Below, piece after piece: positions 1 to 6,098 of a DNA stretch of 10,308 bases (position 1 is the first letter of the stretch; every line of letters begins with the position of its first letter). The DNA is from Patescibacteria group bacterium (lineage in GTDB: Bacteria; Patescibacteriota; Minisyncoccia; Minisyncoccales; CG1-02-41-26). Location of the stretch: positions 1 through 10,308 of the forward strand of contig JAHJSK010000005.1 of NCBI GenBank assembly GCA_018830365.1, given 5' to 3'. The notes beneath the pieces are model-generated. The model had not been told where the DNA came from, made no database searches, and saw only the letters and a program-made list of their open reading frames with translations. The position numbers and the translations under genes are program-made.

Positions 1-17
1 GCAGTTATGAGAATGCC

Positions 18-133
18 GGAGACCCCGATCTCTGATTATTTGATATCGGCAATTTGTCAATTTGCCAGAGGCCCGTCCTCTAACTAACCTCTGACTAATT
101 TTAAAATTTAGTTTTATCAGAGGTCGGGCCTCT
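18..133. repeat. cluster of AGAGGTCGGG-type short palindromic repeats
   Basis: Three related 15-16 bp words occur here: 18-33, 67-81 (AGAGGCCCGTCCTCT) and 119-133 (AGAGGTCGGGCCTCT). The copies at 67-81 and 119-133 are inverted relative to one another with one mismatch. They enclose the stop codon of the gene ending at 101, so the transcript end could fold into a stem-loop. No T-run follows on the minus strand, so a classical terminator is not supported. The same word recurs near 5742-5755 and 5803-5816, so this is a dispersed family. The rest of 1-100 shows no gene. Confidence 0.55.
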
Positions 134-505
134 AATTTTTTCAATTTCTGTTTTAACAGTACCATCTGAAAAATATATTGTCACGTACTGGTCGCTATAT
201 TGAAGCTGAGGATTTTTTGCATAAAACAAAATTTTGTTCCCATATCTGTAAGAATCGCTTTTTACAATCACAACAGATTGATTGGTTGTTGGCTCAACAG
301 TGTTCATTGGAATAATTTGATTTTCTGTCAAAGTTGGAGATTTGGCAGAATCTGGAACAAAAAAATCTATAAAATATAACGAAATTATCCATAAAAACGT
401 TGACAATAATACAAAAATTATTGAAAACAAAAATATAAATAATATAAATTTTAATCTTGAATGCTTAACATCTTCTTCTCTTTTTTTCTTTACATAATTA
501 TCCAT
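101..505 (-). CDS. 3' fragment of the frameshifted DUF2330-family membrane protein
   Basis: This 134-codon ORF begins inside a tandem duplication. Its first ~39 residues repeat, almost residue for residue, the C-terminus of the ORF upstream (NYVKKKREEDVKHSRLKF then a strongly hydrophobic helix ending LWII). After that helix come about 85 unique residues, apparently a small extracytoplasmic domain of unknown function. The upstream ORF's stop (490-492) overlaps this ATG (503-505), so coupled translation is conceivable. No Shine-Dalgarno is visible. Deleting 113 bp joins this frame to the upstream gene without interruption (2106 to 101 less 113 bp is exactly 631 codons). I therefore read it as the severed C-terminus of one gene rather than an independent gene. 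An assembly artefact cannot be excluded. Confidence 0.65.
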   Translation of the reverse strand: MDNYVKKKREEDVKHSRLKFILFIFLFSIIFVLLSTFLWIISLYFIDFFVPDSAKSPTLTENQIIPMNTVEPTTNQSVVIVKSDSYRYGNKILFYAKNPQLQYSDQYVTIYFSDGTVKTEIEKIRGPTSDKTKF

Positions 506-614
506 AAAAACGTTGACAATAATACAAAAATTATTGAAAACAAAAATATAAATAATATAAATTTTAATCTTGAATGCTTAACATCTTCTTCTCTTTTTTT
601 CTTTACATAATTAT
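383..614. repeat. exact 113-bp tandem duplication causing a frameshift
   Basis: Positions 383-501 and 496-614 are identical over 119 bp with a period of 113 bp. 113 is not a multiple of three, so the second copy shifts the reading frame of the minus-strand gene and introduces a stop at 490-492. No mismatch exists between the copies, so the event is very recent, is actively maintained by recombination or slippage, or is an assembly error. The duplicated DNA encodes a basic linker and one transmembrane helix. Confidence 0.93.
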
Positions 615-2085
615 AAATTAAAATTAAACCAATCAATGTAAAGATATTACCAAGACCTATTAGCGCATATTTTTTAAACTTTTGAAAACATATCAAGCCA
701 ACAAGCCCTCCAGCAACAAAAGAAGAAATACCCACAATTAATAGATATAAAATAAATATAATAACCAAAGGATTATTTATTGTCCACAAAATAAAAGAAA
801 TTTTAAATGGCCTGCCTTTTTCCATCCATAAATCTTTTGTTAATAAATTAGATGGGGCATTAATGGTTATTTTGGTATATTCTGCTTCTCCTTTCCATGG
901 ATTTTTGTTTCCATAGAATTTTTTTAATTCCGGAGAAATAAATTTTTCAAATCCTCCTTCGTTTACAAAGCCAGCCTGACCAGTTGCTGAGTCAACCACA
1001 TATAAATCATCCCGTATCAACGCTGTTATCGTAAAACCGTCTTTGTTTTTGTTGACATAAGAATAAGAAGAAACGCAAGTTTCATCTATTTTTTGAAGCA
1101 AAGGTTTAAAGTCTTCTATTTTTTCTAATTCCCGCGAAGAAGTCAGGTACTCACCATGATCAGCATGATAATATGTTAGTACTGTTCTTAATTGATCTAT
1201 GGCAGACACACATCTCCTTCCTCTTGCTCCACTACGCGCGCTTGTTCTTTCTATAAAATAACTTATCTTAGTGTAATGCTTTATTTCTGAAAAAATTTCT
1301 GGTTTAACATGATCTAAAACCCGAATTACAATGGGTATTTTTGTTTCTCCGTAAGCGCTAGTAAGGATTAAAGGATAATAAATTTTTGAGCTTGGGAAAG
1401 TTATCAAAATTCCTCTTTGTCCATTATTTTCTTCTATATTCAACCCTGGAGTAATCCAAGAAACCACAAAACTGTAATCTTTTTCTATGTAAGAATTCAA
1501 CTCCGTAATACTGCCTTGTTTAATGTAAAATCCTTTTTGGGAAAAATAATCATAAATAGCTCGGCTGTTTTTTGCGGTTATAACTTCAGCAATCATCCCT
1601 GCTTTTTCTATATGAGCCCCTATTGAAACCAAATCGCCAGAAACTATTTCGCTGTTTGACCCTCCCTGAGCGCCGGGAAAAATAAAAAGCGCAACAGAAG
1701 GAAGTGTCCAAATTTGACCAAGTAATCCCGCGTAATACGAAGTCGCAAGGCGTTCAAAAAAATTAATTTTTGCTTTTGACATTACATCGTCTCCAAAAAA
1801 AATTGGCGGTTCGGAAACAATATCTACTTCTATCTTTTCCGGCTTGTTTGGAATAGGCATTATCCAAGCAATATCTGAATTTTCTTTTTTAATATCAACC
1901 ATAATAATCAATTTTTCTATGTCTTTTTCATAATTGATAAAAGCTTGCTGACTGTTTTCAGCCACCCATGCCCAATCGCCATCAGGCATTGGTCTAATCA
2001 CACCGCCATCAGCGCCAACCGATAAAGGCAAAATAAAAAAAGTTATTGTAAATATTAAAGAAAAAAATTTGTTTTTTGTGTTCAT
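490..2085 (-). CDS. DUF2330-family secreted/membrane protein, frameshifted near the 3' end
   Basis: The chosen ATG at 2085 gives a clean signal peptide (MNTKNKFFSLIFTITFFILP, cleavage near VGA-DGG). A GTG seven codons upstream (2106) is less likely. Residues ~25-260 match the DUF2330 pattern: an early W-A-W-V-A-E-N-S-Q-Q-A-F block, AWIMPIPNKPE, a GFYIKQGSITELNSYIEKDY-type helix and the YYPLILTS strand. Residues ~291-375 (RRCVSAIDQLRTVLTYYHAD onward) resemble the globular part of a type IV pilin/pseudopilin. Three hydrophobic helices follow at about 435-462, 474-493 and 508-530. The function of DUF2330 is unknown; a cell-surface location is expected. It lies just downstream of tpiA with a 45-bp gap, probably in the same operon. 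The frame ends early (LWIIM-stop) because of the 113-bp duplication; the intact protein would be about 623 residues. Confidence 0.8.
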   Translation of the reverse strand: MNTKNKFFSLIFTITFFILPLSVGADGGVIRPMPDGDWAWVAENSQQAFINYEKDIEKLIIMVDIKKENSDIAWIMPIPNKPEKIEVDIVSEPPIFFGDDVMSKAKINFFERLATSYYAGLLGQIWTLPSVALFIFPGAQGGSNSEIVSGDLVSIGAHIEKAGMIAEVITAKNSRAIYDYFSQKGFYIKQGSITELNSYIEKDYSFVVSWITPGLNIEENNGQRGILITFPSSKIYYPLILTSAYGETKIPIVIRVLDHVKPEIFSEIKHYTKISYFIERTSARSGARGRRCVSAIDQLRTVLTYYHADHGEYLTSSRELEKIEDFKPLLQKIDETCVSSYSYVNKNKDGFTITALIRDDLYVVDSATGQAGFVNEGGFEKFISPELKKFYGNKNPWKGEAEYTKITINAPSNLLTKDLWMEKGRPFKISFILWTINNPLVIIFILYLLIVGISSFVAGGLVGLICFQKFKKYALIGLGNIFTLIGLILIYNYVKKKREEDVKHSRLKFILFIFLFSIIFVLLSTFLWIIM

Positions 2086-2116
2086 GTTAATTTTTGCATT
2101 AGCCACAACAAAATCC

Positions 2117-2143
2117 GCAAAAAATTGTTATTAAATTTTTTGC
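2117..2143 (-). other. AT-rich stem-loop at the end of tpiA
   Basis: A perfect 10-bp inverted repeat (GCAAAAAATT at 2117-2126, AATTTTTTGC at 2134-2143) brackets the tpiA stop codon. Read on the minus strand, its second arm contains six T residues, so it could act as a weak terminator or RNA-processing site before the DUF2330 gene. It is mostly A/T pairing, so confidence is low. Confidence 0.35.
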
Positions 2144-2910
2144 GCTTGTTTCGTAATACTGGCAAACTCATCAGCTTTTAAAGAAGCAGAGCCCACCAAA
2201 ACCCCATTGATTTCCTTTTCTTTCAAAAAATCAAAGGCGTTTTGAGAAGTAATGCTGCCTCCGTAAATAATAGAAATATTTTTTCCGATTTTTTGATTAA
2301 AATTTCGGGCAATAATTTTTTTTAAAAATAAAATATTTTCCAAAGCCTCAGAAACCGAACAAGGACCGCCCGGACCAATGGCCCAAATGGGCTCGTAGGC
2401 AATAATTAAATTAGCGAGTTGGCGGTTAGACAAACCAATAATTTTTTTTAAACATTTTTCCAATTGCTTTTTCAAAACTTTTTTTGTTTGCCCTGCTTCT
2501 CGTTCTTTTTTTGTTTCGCCAACGCAAAGAATAGCTCGTAAATTATTTTTTAAAACCACTTCTACTTTTTTATTTATCATTTCATCTGTCTCGCCAATAT
2601 GCTGTTTCCGCTCTGAGTGGCCAAGTATGACATATTGACAGCCCAAATTTTTAAGCATTGATGGTGAAATTTCGCCCGTGAACGCTCCTCTGTTGGTTGA
2701 CGAATTTTCCCAAAAACAATCTTGCGAGCCTAATTTGATATTTGATATTTGTGATTTGATGTTTGGCAAATAAACAAATGGCGGGCAAATTACCACCTCT
2801 GTATTTTTTATATTTTTTATTGATTTTTTGATTGAATTAAAAAGCTGCTTTGCTTCTTGCAAAGTCGCGGGATTCATTTTCCAATTAGCAACAATTATTT
2901 TTTTCATCAT
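2131..2910 (-). CDS. tpiA: triosephosphate isomerase
   Basis: This cytoplasmic glycolytic/gluconeogenic enzyme interconverts dihydroxyacetone phosphate and glyceraldehyde 3-phosphate. At 259 residues it has the usual TIM-barrel length. The substrate-binding Asn9 and Lys11 lie in ANWKMNP, the electrophilic His98 in VILGHSERK, the catalytic base Glu173 in AYEPIWAIG, and the phosphate-binding ends in IYGGSI (215-220) and GVLVGSASL (236-244). Loop 6 reads AIGPGGPCS instead of the common AIGTGKTA, a departure in the mobile lid. The start could be the first or second of two adjacent ATG codons (2910 or 2907); the second gives the more typical MKKIIVANWK. The gene follows the galT-like gene by 17 bp, so the two are almost certainly co-transcribed. 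No Shine-Dalgarno is visible. Confidence 0.97.
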   Translation of the reverse strand: MMKKIIVANWKMNPATLQEAKQLFNSIKKSIKNIKNTEVVICPPFVYLPNIKSQISNIKLGSQDCFWENSSTNRGAFTGEISPSMLKNLGCQYVILGHSERKQHIGETDEMINKKVEVVLKNNLRAILCVGETKKEREAGQTKKVLKKQLEKCLKKIIGLSNRQLANLIIAYEPIWAIGPGGPCSVSEALENILFLKKIIARNFNQKIGKNISIIYGGSITSQNAFDFLKEKEINGVLVGSASLKADEFASITKQAQKI

Positions 2911-2927
2911 TTTTTTATTAATGGCAA

Positions 2928-3968
2928 TTACATTCTCAAATAAAGCGCGGCTTTTTCCGGCTCAATAGTTGAAATTTCTATTCCAGCTCCAAGCTCAAAG
3001 CCCGCTTGTATAGAAGTTCTGGGTAAAATTTCAAAATGCCAATGATAATAAGAATAGTCTTTGCCATCGCAGGGAGAAGTTCGCAAAAAGAAATTATAAG
3101 CCAAGTCTCCTAAGGTTTTCCTTAATTGAGACAAAATGACCTGAAAAACCTCGCTTAAAGCGATTTTTTGTTCCTCATTTACTCTTTCAAAATAACTCAA
3201 ATGTTCTTTGGGATAAATTCTAACATGAAAAGCCATTCGCGAGGCAAAAGGGCAAAGCGCTATAAAATCATTGTTTTCAAAAATAATTCTGTCGCCCGCT
3301 TCTTTGTCCCACTTCAACATTTCGCAATGCAGACACTTTTGATGAAAATCCCAGTATCTTCGGGAGCCAATCAAGCTTTTTTGAATATCTGGATCTATGA
3401 CTGGAATAGCCATTATTTGAGAATGAGGATGGCTGATCGTGGCTCCTGCTGACTGGCCATGATTATGAAAAATAGAAACATAATTTACAAATTTTTCATT
3501 CATCAATTCTAAATATCTTTCCTGATAAGCGTCAAGAACTTCTTTAATTTCCGCAATTGAGAATTGAGACATATCCTGCAAATGATCTCTGGTAACCACT
3601 ACTTCATGAAAGCCAATGCCGTCTATTAGGGAATAAGGACCTTCTGCCCGCTCTCTTAAATTTTCTCCAGGCATTACAGCGGGAAATTTGTTGGGAATAA
3701 CTATTAGTGTCCAGTCTTTGGGCAAAGATTCAAATCGCTCTATTTTTTTGCCTTGAGAAAAAATTAAAACTGGCGCGCTGGCAATGTCCAAAGAACAAAA
3801 AGGGCATTTTTGCTCTGTTTCTTTTTTTTGTTTTCCATTGTTCTTTTTTTTCTCAAACTTAAAATCTTGCGGCTTTTTTGCTCTGCCAGTGGCAATCATT
3901 ACCCAGTCCTTGCTTTCCAAGTCAAAACGCAGTTCTGATAAATTTTTTTTAATTTTATTATTGTTCAT
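2928..3968 (-). CDS. galT: galactose-1-phosphate uridylyltransferase (HIT superfamily)
   Basis: The family transfers UMP between UDP-glucose and galactose 1-phosphate in the Leloir pathway; related enzymes act on ADP-glucose or other sugar phosphates. The 346 residues fit the bacterial GalT size. Visible motifs are a CPFC metal-site pair (Cys55, Cys58), the active-site HPHSQ (His180, nucleophile His182, Gln184) after NHGQSAGATIS, a second CLHC pair (212-215), and HWH (309-311) in the C-terminal half. An N-terminal SELRFDLESKDWVMIATGRA block is typical. The ATG at 3968 is the first in frame and has no Shine-Dalgarno. It heads the operon with tpiA 17 bp downstream, suggesting a role in sugar-nucleotide or glycolytic metabolism. 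The exact sugar substrate cannot be set from sequence alone. A broken copy of its first codons lies at 6503-6556. Confidence 0.9.
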   Translation of the reverse strand: MNNNKIKKNLSELRFDLESKDWVMIATGRAKKPQDFKFEKKKNNGKQKKETEQKCPFCSLDIASAPVLIFSQGKKIERFESLPKDWTLIVIPNKFPAVMPGENLRERAEGPYSLIDGIGFHEVVVTRDHLQDMSQFSIAEIKEVLDAYQERYLELMNEKFVNYVSIFHNHGQSAGATISHPHSQIMAIPVIDPDIQKSLIGSRRYWDFHQKCLHCEMLKWDKEAGDRIIFENNDFIALCPFASRMAFHVRIYPKEHLSYFERVNEEQKIALSEVFQVILSQLRKTLGDLAYNFFLRTSPCDGKDYSYYHWHFEILPRTSIQAGFELGAGIEISTIEPEKAALYLRM

Positions 3969-4038
3969 AGTTGTAGAAAAAATAATATATCGCCAGCGCT
4001 TTACAAAACATTACTTTTAGCGGGTTAGCCAAAAATAA

Positions 4039-4133
4039 ACCCCTCACCTTTTGACAATTATTAAAAACCATTTACGACATATCAAACAATTTACCTTGAA
4101 TGAAAAACAAAAGGTGAGTGGGTAAACCCCACT
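4039..4133. other. inverted repeat and hairpin between abiEii and galT; possible terminator
   Basis: CTCACCTTTT (4043-4052) is exactly complementary to AAAAGGTGAG (4109-4118). The pairing extends through ACCC/GGGT with one bulged T, leaving a loop of about 56 nt. A smaller hairpin AGTGGG-TAAAC-CCCACT occupies 4117-4133. On the minus strand this small hairpin is followed by CACCTTTTGTTTTT, so it may terminate the abiE transcript. The two structures share bases and exclude each other. The remaining bases of the 194-bp gap show no gene. Confidence 0.5.
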
Positions 4134-4162
4134 TAAATGTCCGTAGTTTATTCTAACAATTT

Positions 4163-4999
4163 TTAAGCTAAAATTAAATAAGAACTTAATTTTTTATACA
4201 AATCTCTAAAATTTGCAGCGAAATCTTCAACAAATTTTTTGCTCTCAAATAAATTTTCAATATCGCTTTTAAGGTGGCTTAAATTCAGCTTCATTGCTTT
4301 TTCGTCTAATTTTTTAAAAATTTCTTTTTCATCTGAAATTTTAGTTAATTTTTTTAAATAAGCTGAATTTGGTTTAATTCCTTTTCTGAAATACCAAATT
4401 AAGTCATACCAATCTCTGCCTTTAAATATTATTTTATCTTCCTTGCCTTTAAAAAATATTCTAAAAAGAATGGCGTTTATTTTCCCAGCCATCAAGCTCG
4501 GTAAATCATAATTTTTTACAAAAAAGCTAAAGCCATCTTGCAAAATGGGCGTTTTCTCTAATCCAAACGGGGTCTTATAAACTTTTTCAATTTCTATTTT
4601 AACATATAATTTATCGGTCTCGCCTAATTTAGAAAGTTTTAAAATTTTTAAAATAGGAAATTTTAAATAAATTTTTTCTCCTTTACCCTTGATACTGATT
4701 TCTAAATCCTTGTATTGTAAATTTTTTTTGAAATACTCTTTTATTTTTTTGACTAATTCTTTTTTGTCTATTTTTTTTAAACTATCCAAATCTAAGTCCT
4801 CAGACAATCTATTTAATCCATAACAAAATCTCAAGCAAGAGCCACCGGTAAAAATTAAATCCTGATATTTTTTTTGATTATAAAAAAATTCTAAAATAAA
4901 AAGCTGGAAATATTCCTTGAGATAATTTTTAACAACCCCATTTGTTAATCCTTTATTTTTTAATTCTTGAACTTTTTTTTCCAAATTTTGAATCAACAT
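4163..4999 (-). CDS. abiEii: AbiEii-type nucleotidyltransferase toxin of an AbiE (type IV) toxin-antitoxin system
   Basis: The 278-residue protein has the DNA polymerase beta-like nucleotidyltransferase core of the AbiEii/AbiGii family. FTGGSCLRFCYGLNRL at ~50-65 holds the GGS motif, and SEDLDLD immediately after it supplies the metal-binding acidic residues. The second family motif, FKGRDWYDLIWYF, is near residue 195. Characterised AbiEii toxins use GTP, and relatives (MenT) block tRNA acceptor ends with nucleotides. That this toxin does the same is inference. It lies downstream of the AbiEi-like antitoxin, the canonical order. The gap of 67 bp contains an inverted repeat, whereas many AbiE pairs overlap. 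The ATG at 4999 has a weak GGA upstream. The lysine-rich, AT-rich composition matches its neighbours. Confidence 0.88.
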   Translation of the reverse strand: MLIQNLEKKVQELKNKGLTNGVVKNYLKEYFQLFILEFFYNQKKYQDLIFTGGSCLRFCYGLNRLSEDLDLDSLKKIDKKELVKKIKEYFKKNLQYKDLEISIKGKGEKIYLKFPILKILKLSKLGETDKLYVKIEIEKVYKTPFGLEKTPILQDGFSFFVKNYDLPSLMAGKINAILFRIFFKGKEDKIIFKGRDWYDLIWYFRKGIKPNSAYLKKLTKISDEKEIFKKLDEKAMKLNLSHLKSDIENLFESKKFVEDFAANFRDLYKKLSSYLILA

Positions 5000-5015
5000 A
5001 TTTTTTCCAAATTTT

Positions 5016-5039
5016 TATATAGGCTATTAACCCTATATA
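5016..5039. promoter_or_regulatory. 8-bp inverted repeat upstream of abiEii, possible operator/promoter
   Basis: TATATAGG (5016-5023) is perfectly complementary to CCTATATA (5032-5039) with an 8-nt spacer. It sits 17 bp upstream of the abiEii start. Read on the minus strand the repeat contains TATATA boxes that could serve as a -10 element, so it may be an operator over an internal promoter. No clear -35 is seen. Confidence 0.4.
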
Positions 5040-5054
5040 ATCTGCGTTCGCTCG

Positions 5055-5078
5055 GAAATGAAATTAAAATTTCATTTC
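5055..5078. other. perfect 10-bp stem-loop at the abiEi stop codon
   Basis: GAAATGAAAT (5055-5064) and ATTTCATTTC (5069-5078) pair perfectly with a 4-nt loop, overlapping the last codons and stop of abiEi. No T-run follows on the minus strand. It is more likely to affect mRNA stability or translation of the downstream toxin than to terminate transcription. Confidence 0.5.
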
Positions 5079-5704
5079 GCTCGCTTCACTTGATTATAAA
5101 AATTAAACATTTTTTTATTTTTTGAGAGATTAATATATTTCAACAACTCCTCTAAGTCCTTTTTATTTATTTCATCTAAATTTAATCTCATTTCTTCAAT
5201 TTCTTTTGTGGAAAATTCTTGAAAATTATTTTTTTTTAAATAAACAAAATCAAAAAGCGACTTGGCTTTGCTGGCAATTAAAATTTTAAATTTTCCAAAA
5301 TTAATTTCTTTAAATCCTAAAAATAATTCTTTTTTGAGATTGTAATAACGAAAAACGCCAAAAAAATTTTCGAAACCACGGGTGGTCTTGCTTGTTATTG
5401 AAGTCAAACCATAAATTGCTTCGGTTAAAATATTATATTTTTGCAAAACATATTCTCCTGACAAATAAGAAGGCCGCAAAAGTTTGTTAGCAATAAATTC
5501 TTGATATAAAGTTGGTTCTTTTTCTTTAAGAATATATTTTTCCGTAACATATAAACCATTTTTTAATTTTTTAATCAAACCTTTTTTAATCCAATTTTGG
5601 ATATTTTTATCAAAAGAAAAATCACTATTGTCCTGAAATAATCTTAAATTTGCCTTTGTGAAGCAAGGCAGTTCTTCAAATTTTTTAAATATTTCTATTT
5701 TCAT
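5072..5704 (-). CDS. abiEi: AbiEi-type antitoxin / transcriptional regulator
   Basis: The 210-residue protein fits the AbiEi antitoxin family. An N-terminal winged-helix region (about 1-55) ends with the hallmark wing IKKLKNGLYVTEKYIL. The C-terminal region carries LLRPSYLSGEYVLQKYNILT, a LTSITSKTTRGFENFFGVFRY-like block around residues 98-120, and LIASKAKSLFDFVYLKK, matching the PSYIS / TSVTTKKTR / A-PEKALLDLLYL pattern of the family. AbiEi proteins repress their own operon by binding inverted repeats and neutralise the toxin without stable contact (type IV). This protein probably does so through the palindromes around it. The ATG at 5704 has a good Shine-Dalgarno (AAGGA, 5 nt upstream), unusual in this window. 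That AAGGA is the end of one arm of the 19-bp inverted repeat at 5711-5845, suggesting translation control. Confidence 0.82.
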   Translation of the reverse strand: MKIEIFKKFEELPCFTKANLRLFQDNSDFSFDKNIQNWIKKGLIKKLKNGLYVTEKYILKEKEPTLYQEFIANKLLRPSYLSGEYVLQKYNILTEAIYGLTSITSKTTRGFENFFGVFRYYNLKKELFLGFKEINFGKFKILIASKAKSLFDFVYLKKNNFQEFSTKEIEEMRLNLDEINKKDLEELLKYINLSKNKKMFNFYNQVKRAK

Positions 5705-5710
5705 ATATTT

Positions 5711-5845
5711 TCCTTGAATTACGAAATGCTTTAAGTTTGGAGAGTCCCGACCTCTTTTAACCTGTCTGCCGACAGGCAGGTCTGTTTTTTATCCAGTTTT
5801 AGAGAGGTCGGGTCTCTTGAAATCTTGCATTTCGTAATTCAAGGA
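5711..5845. repeat. 135-bp nested palindrome upstream of abiEi
   Basis: Perfect 19-bp outer arms (TCCTTGAATTACGAAATGC at 5711-5729, complement at 5827-5845) enclose inner arms CCCGACCTCT (5746-5755) and AGAGGTCGGG (5803-5812). Allowing one mismatch, the inner arms extend to 14 bp. A central hairpin lies at 5760-5781. The whole element can fold into one long interrupted hairpin. The arm next to abiEi contains its AAGGA ribosome binding site. It may be an AbiEi operator, a MITE-like palindromic insertion, or both. No transposase is present. Confidence 0.8.
5760..5781. repeat. GC-rich hairpin (ACCTGTCTG family)
   Basis: ACCTGTCTG (5760-5768) pairs with CAGGCAGGT (5773-5781) over 9 bp with a single T·G wobble and a 4-nt loop. 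It forms the centre of the 135-bp palindrome and is related in sequence to the palindrome at 6395-6415, so both belong to one dispersed short GC-rich palindrome type. Confidence 0.6.
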
Positions 5846-5904
5846 TATTTTTGATATTCTGAATTTGGGTAGTTTAACTACCTATTTCCAAAATAACACC
5901 AGGT

Positions 5905-5935
5905 ATGCAATTTTTCTCTCCGAGAAAAATTGCAT
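5905..5935. repeat. perfect 14-bp stem hairpin
   Basis: ATGCAATTTTTCTC (5905-5918) and GAGAAAAATTGCAT (5922-5935) are exact complements around a 3-nt loop. Neither strand has a flanking T-run outside the stem, so it is not a classical terminator. Confidence 0.8.
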
Positions 5936-5940
5936 TGGCG

Positions 5941-5969
5941 ACTCGCCTCGCTTCGCGGGCGAAGCGAGG
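5941..5969. repeat. palindromic repeat, copy 1 (ACTCGCCTCGCTTCG type)
   Basis: CCTCGCTTCG (5946-5955) and CGAAGCGAGG (5960-5969) form a perfect 10-bp stem with loop CGGG. It is preceded by GGCGACTCG. The same word (GGCACTCGCCTCGCTT...GCGGGCGAAGCG) recurs at 6069-6098, so this is a two-copy repeat within 130 bp. The GC content is far above the surroundings. Confidence 0.75.
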
Positions 5970-5981
5970 ATGTAGTAATAG

Positions 5982-6067
5982 GATAATTAATTTGCCCAAA
6001 CAGCTTGCTTGCCCCACACCAAAAATTTTGGTGTTTGGGGTTTGCTTTCAAAATACTTTGTATTATC
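5982..6067. repeat. long imperfect hairpin around CACACCAAAA
   Basis: The core ACACCAAAA (6016-6024) pairs with TTTTGGTGT (6026-6034). CCCC (6012-6015) pairs with GGGG (6037-6040) past a 2-nt bulge, and the outermost GATAAT (5982-5987) pairs with ATTATC (6062-6067) across internal loops. The structure spans 86 nt. Confidence 0.55.
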
Positions 6068-6070
6068 GGC

Positions 6071-6098
6071 ACTCGCCTCGCTTTTCGCGGGCGAAGCG
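6071..6098. repeat. palindromic repeat, copy 2 (ACTCGCCTCGCTT type)
   Basis: This repeats the element at 5941-5969, with two extra T residues in the left arm (CGCTTTTCG instead of CGCTTCG) and GCGGG at the right end. Its right arm CGAAGCG (6092-6098) can instead pair with CGCTTCG at 6172-6178, so it can take part in two mutually exclusive hairpins. Confidence 0.65.

Noticed and set aside
383..614. CRISPR-like direct repeat
   Set aside because: There are only two copies, directly abutting and without spacers. It is a coding-sequence duplication.
5711..5845. Insertion sequence with terminal inverted repeats
   Set aside because: It encodes no transposase and has no evident target duplication. 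At most it is a non-autonomous element, and a regulatory role fits its position equally well.
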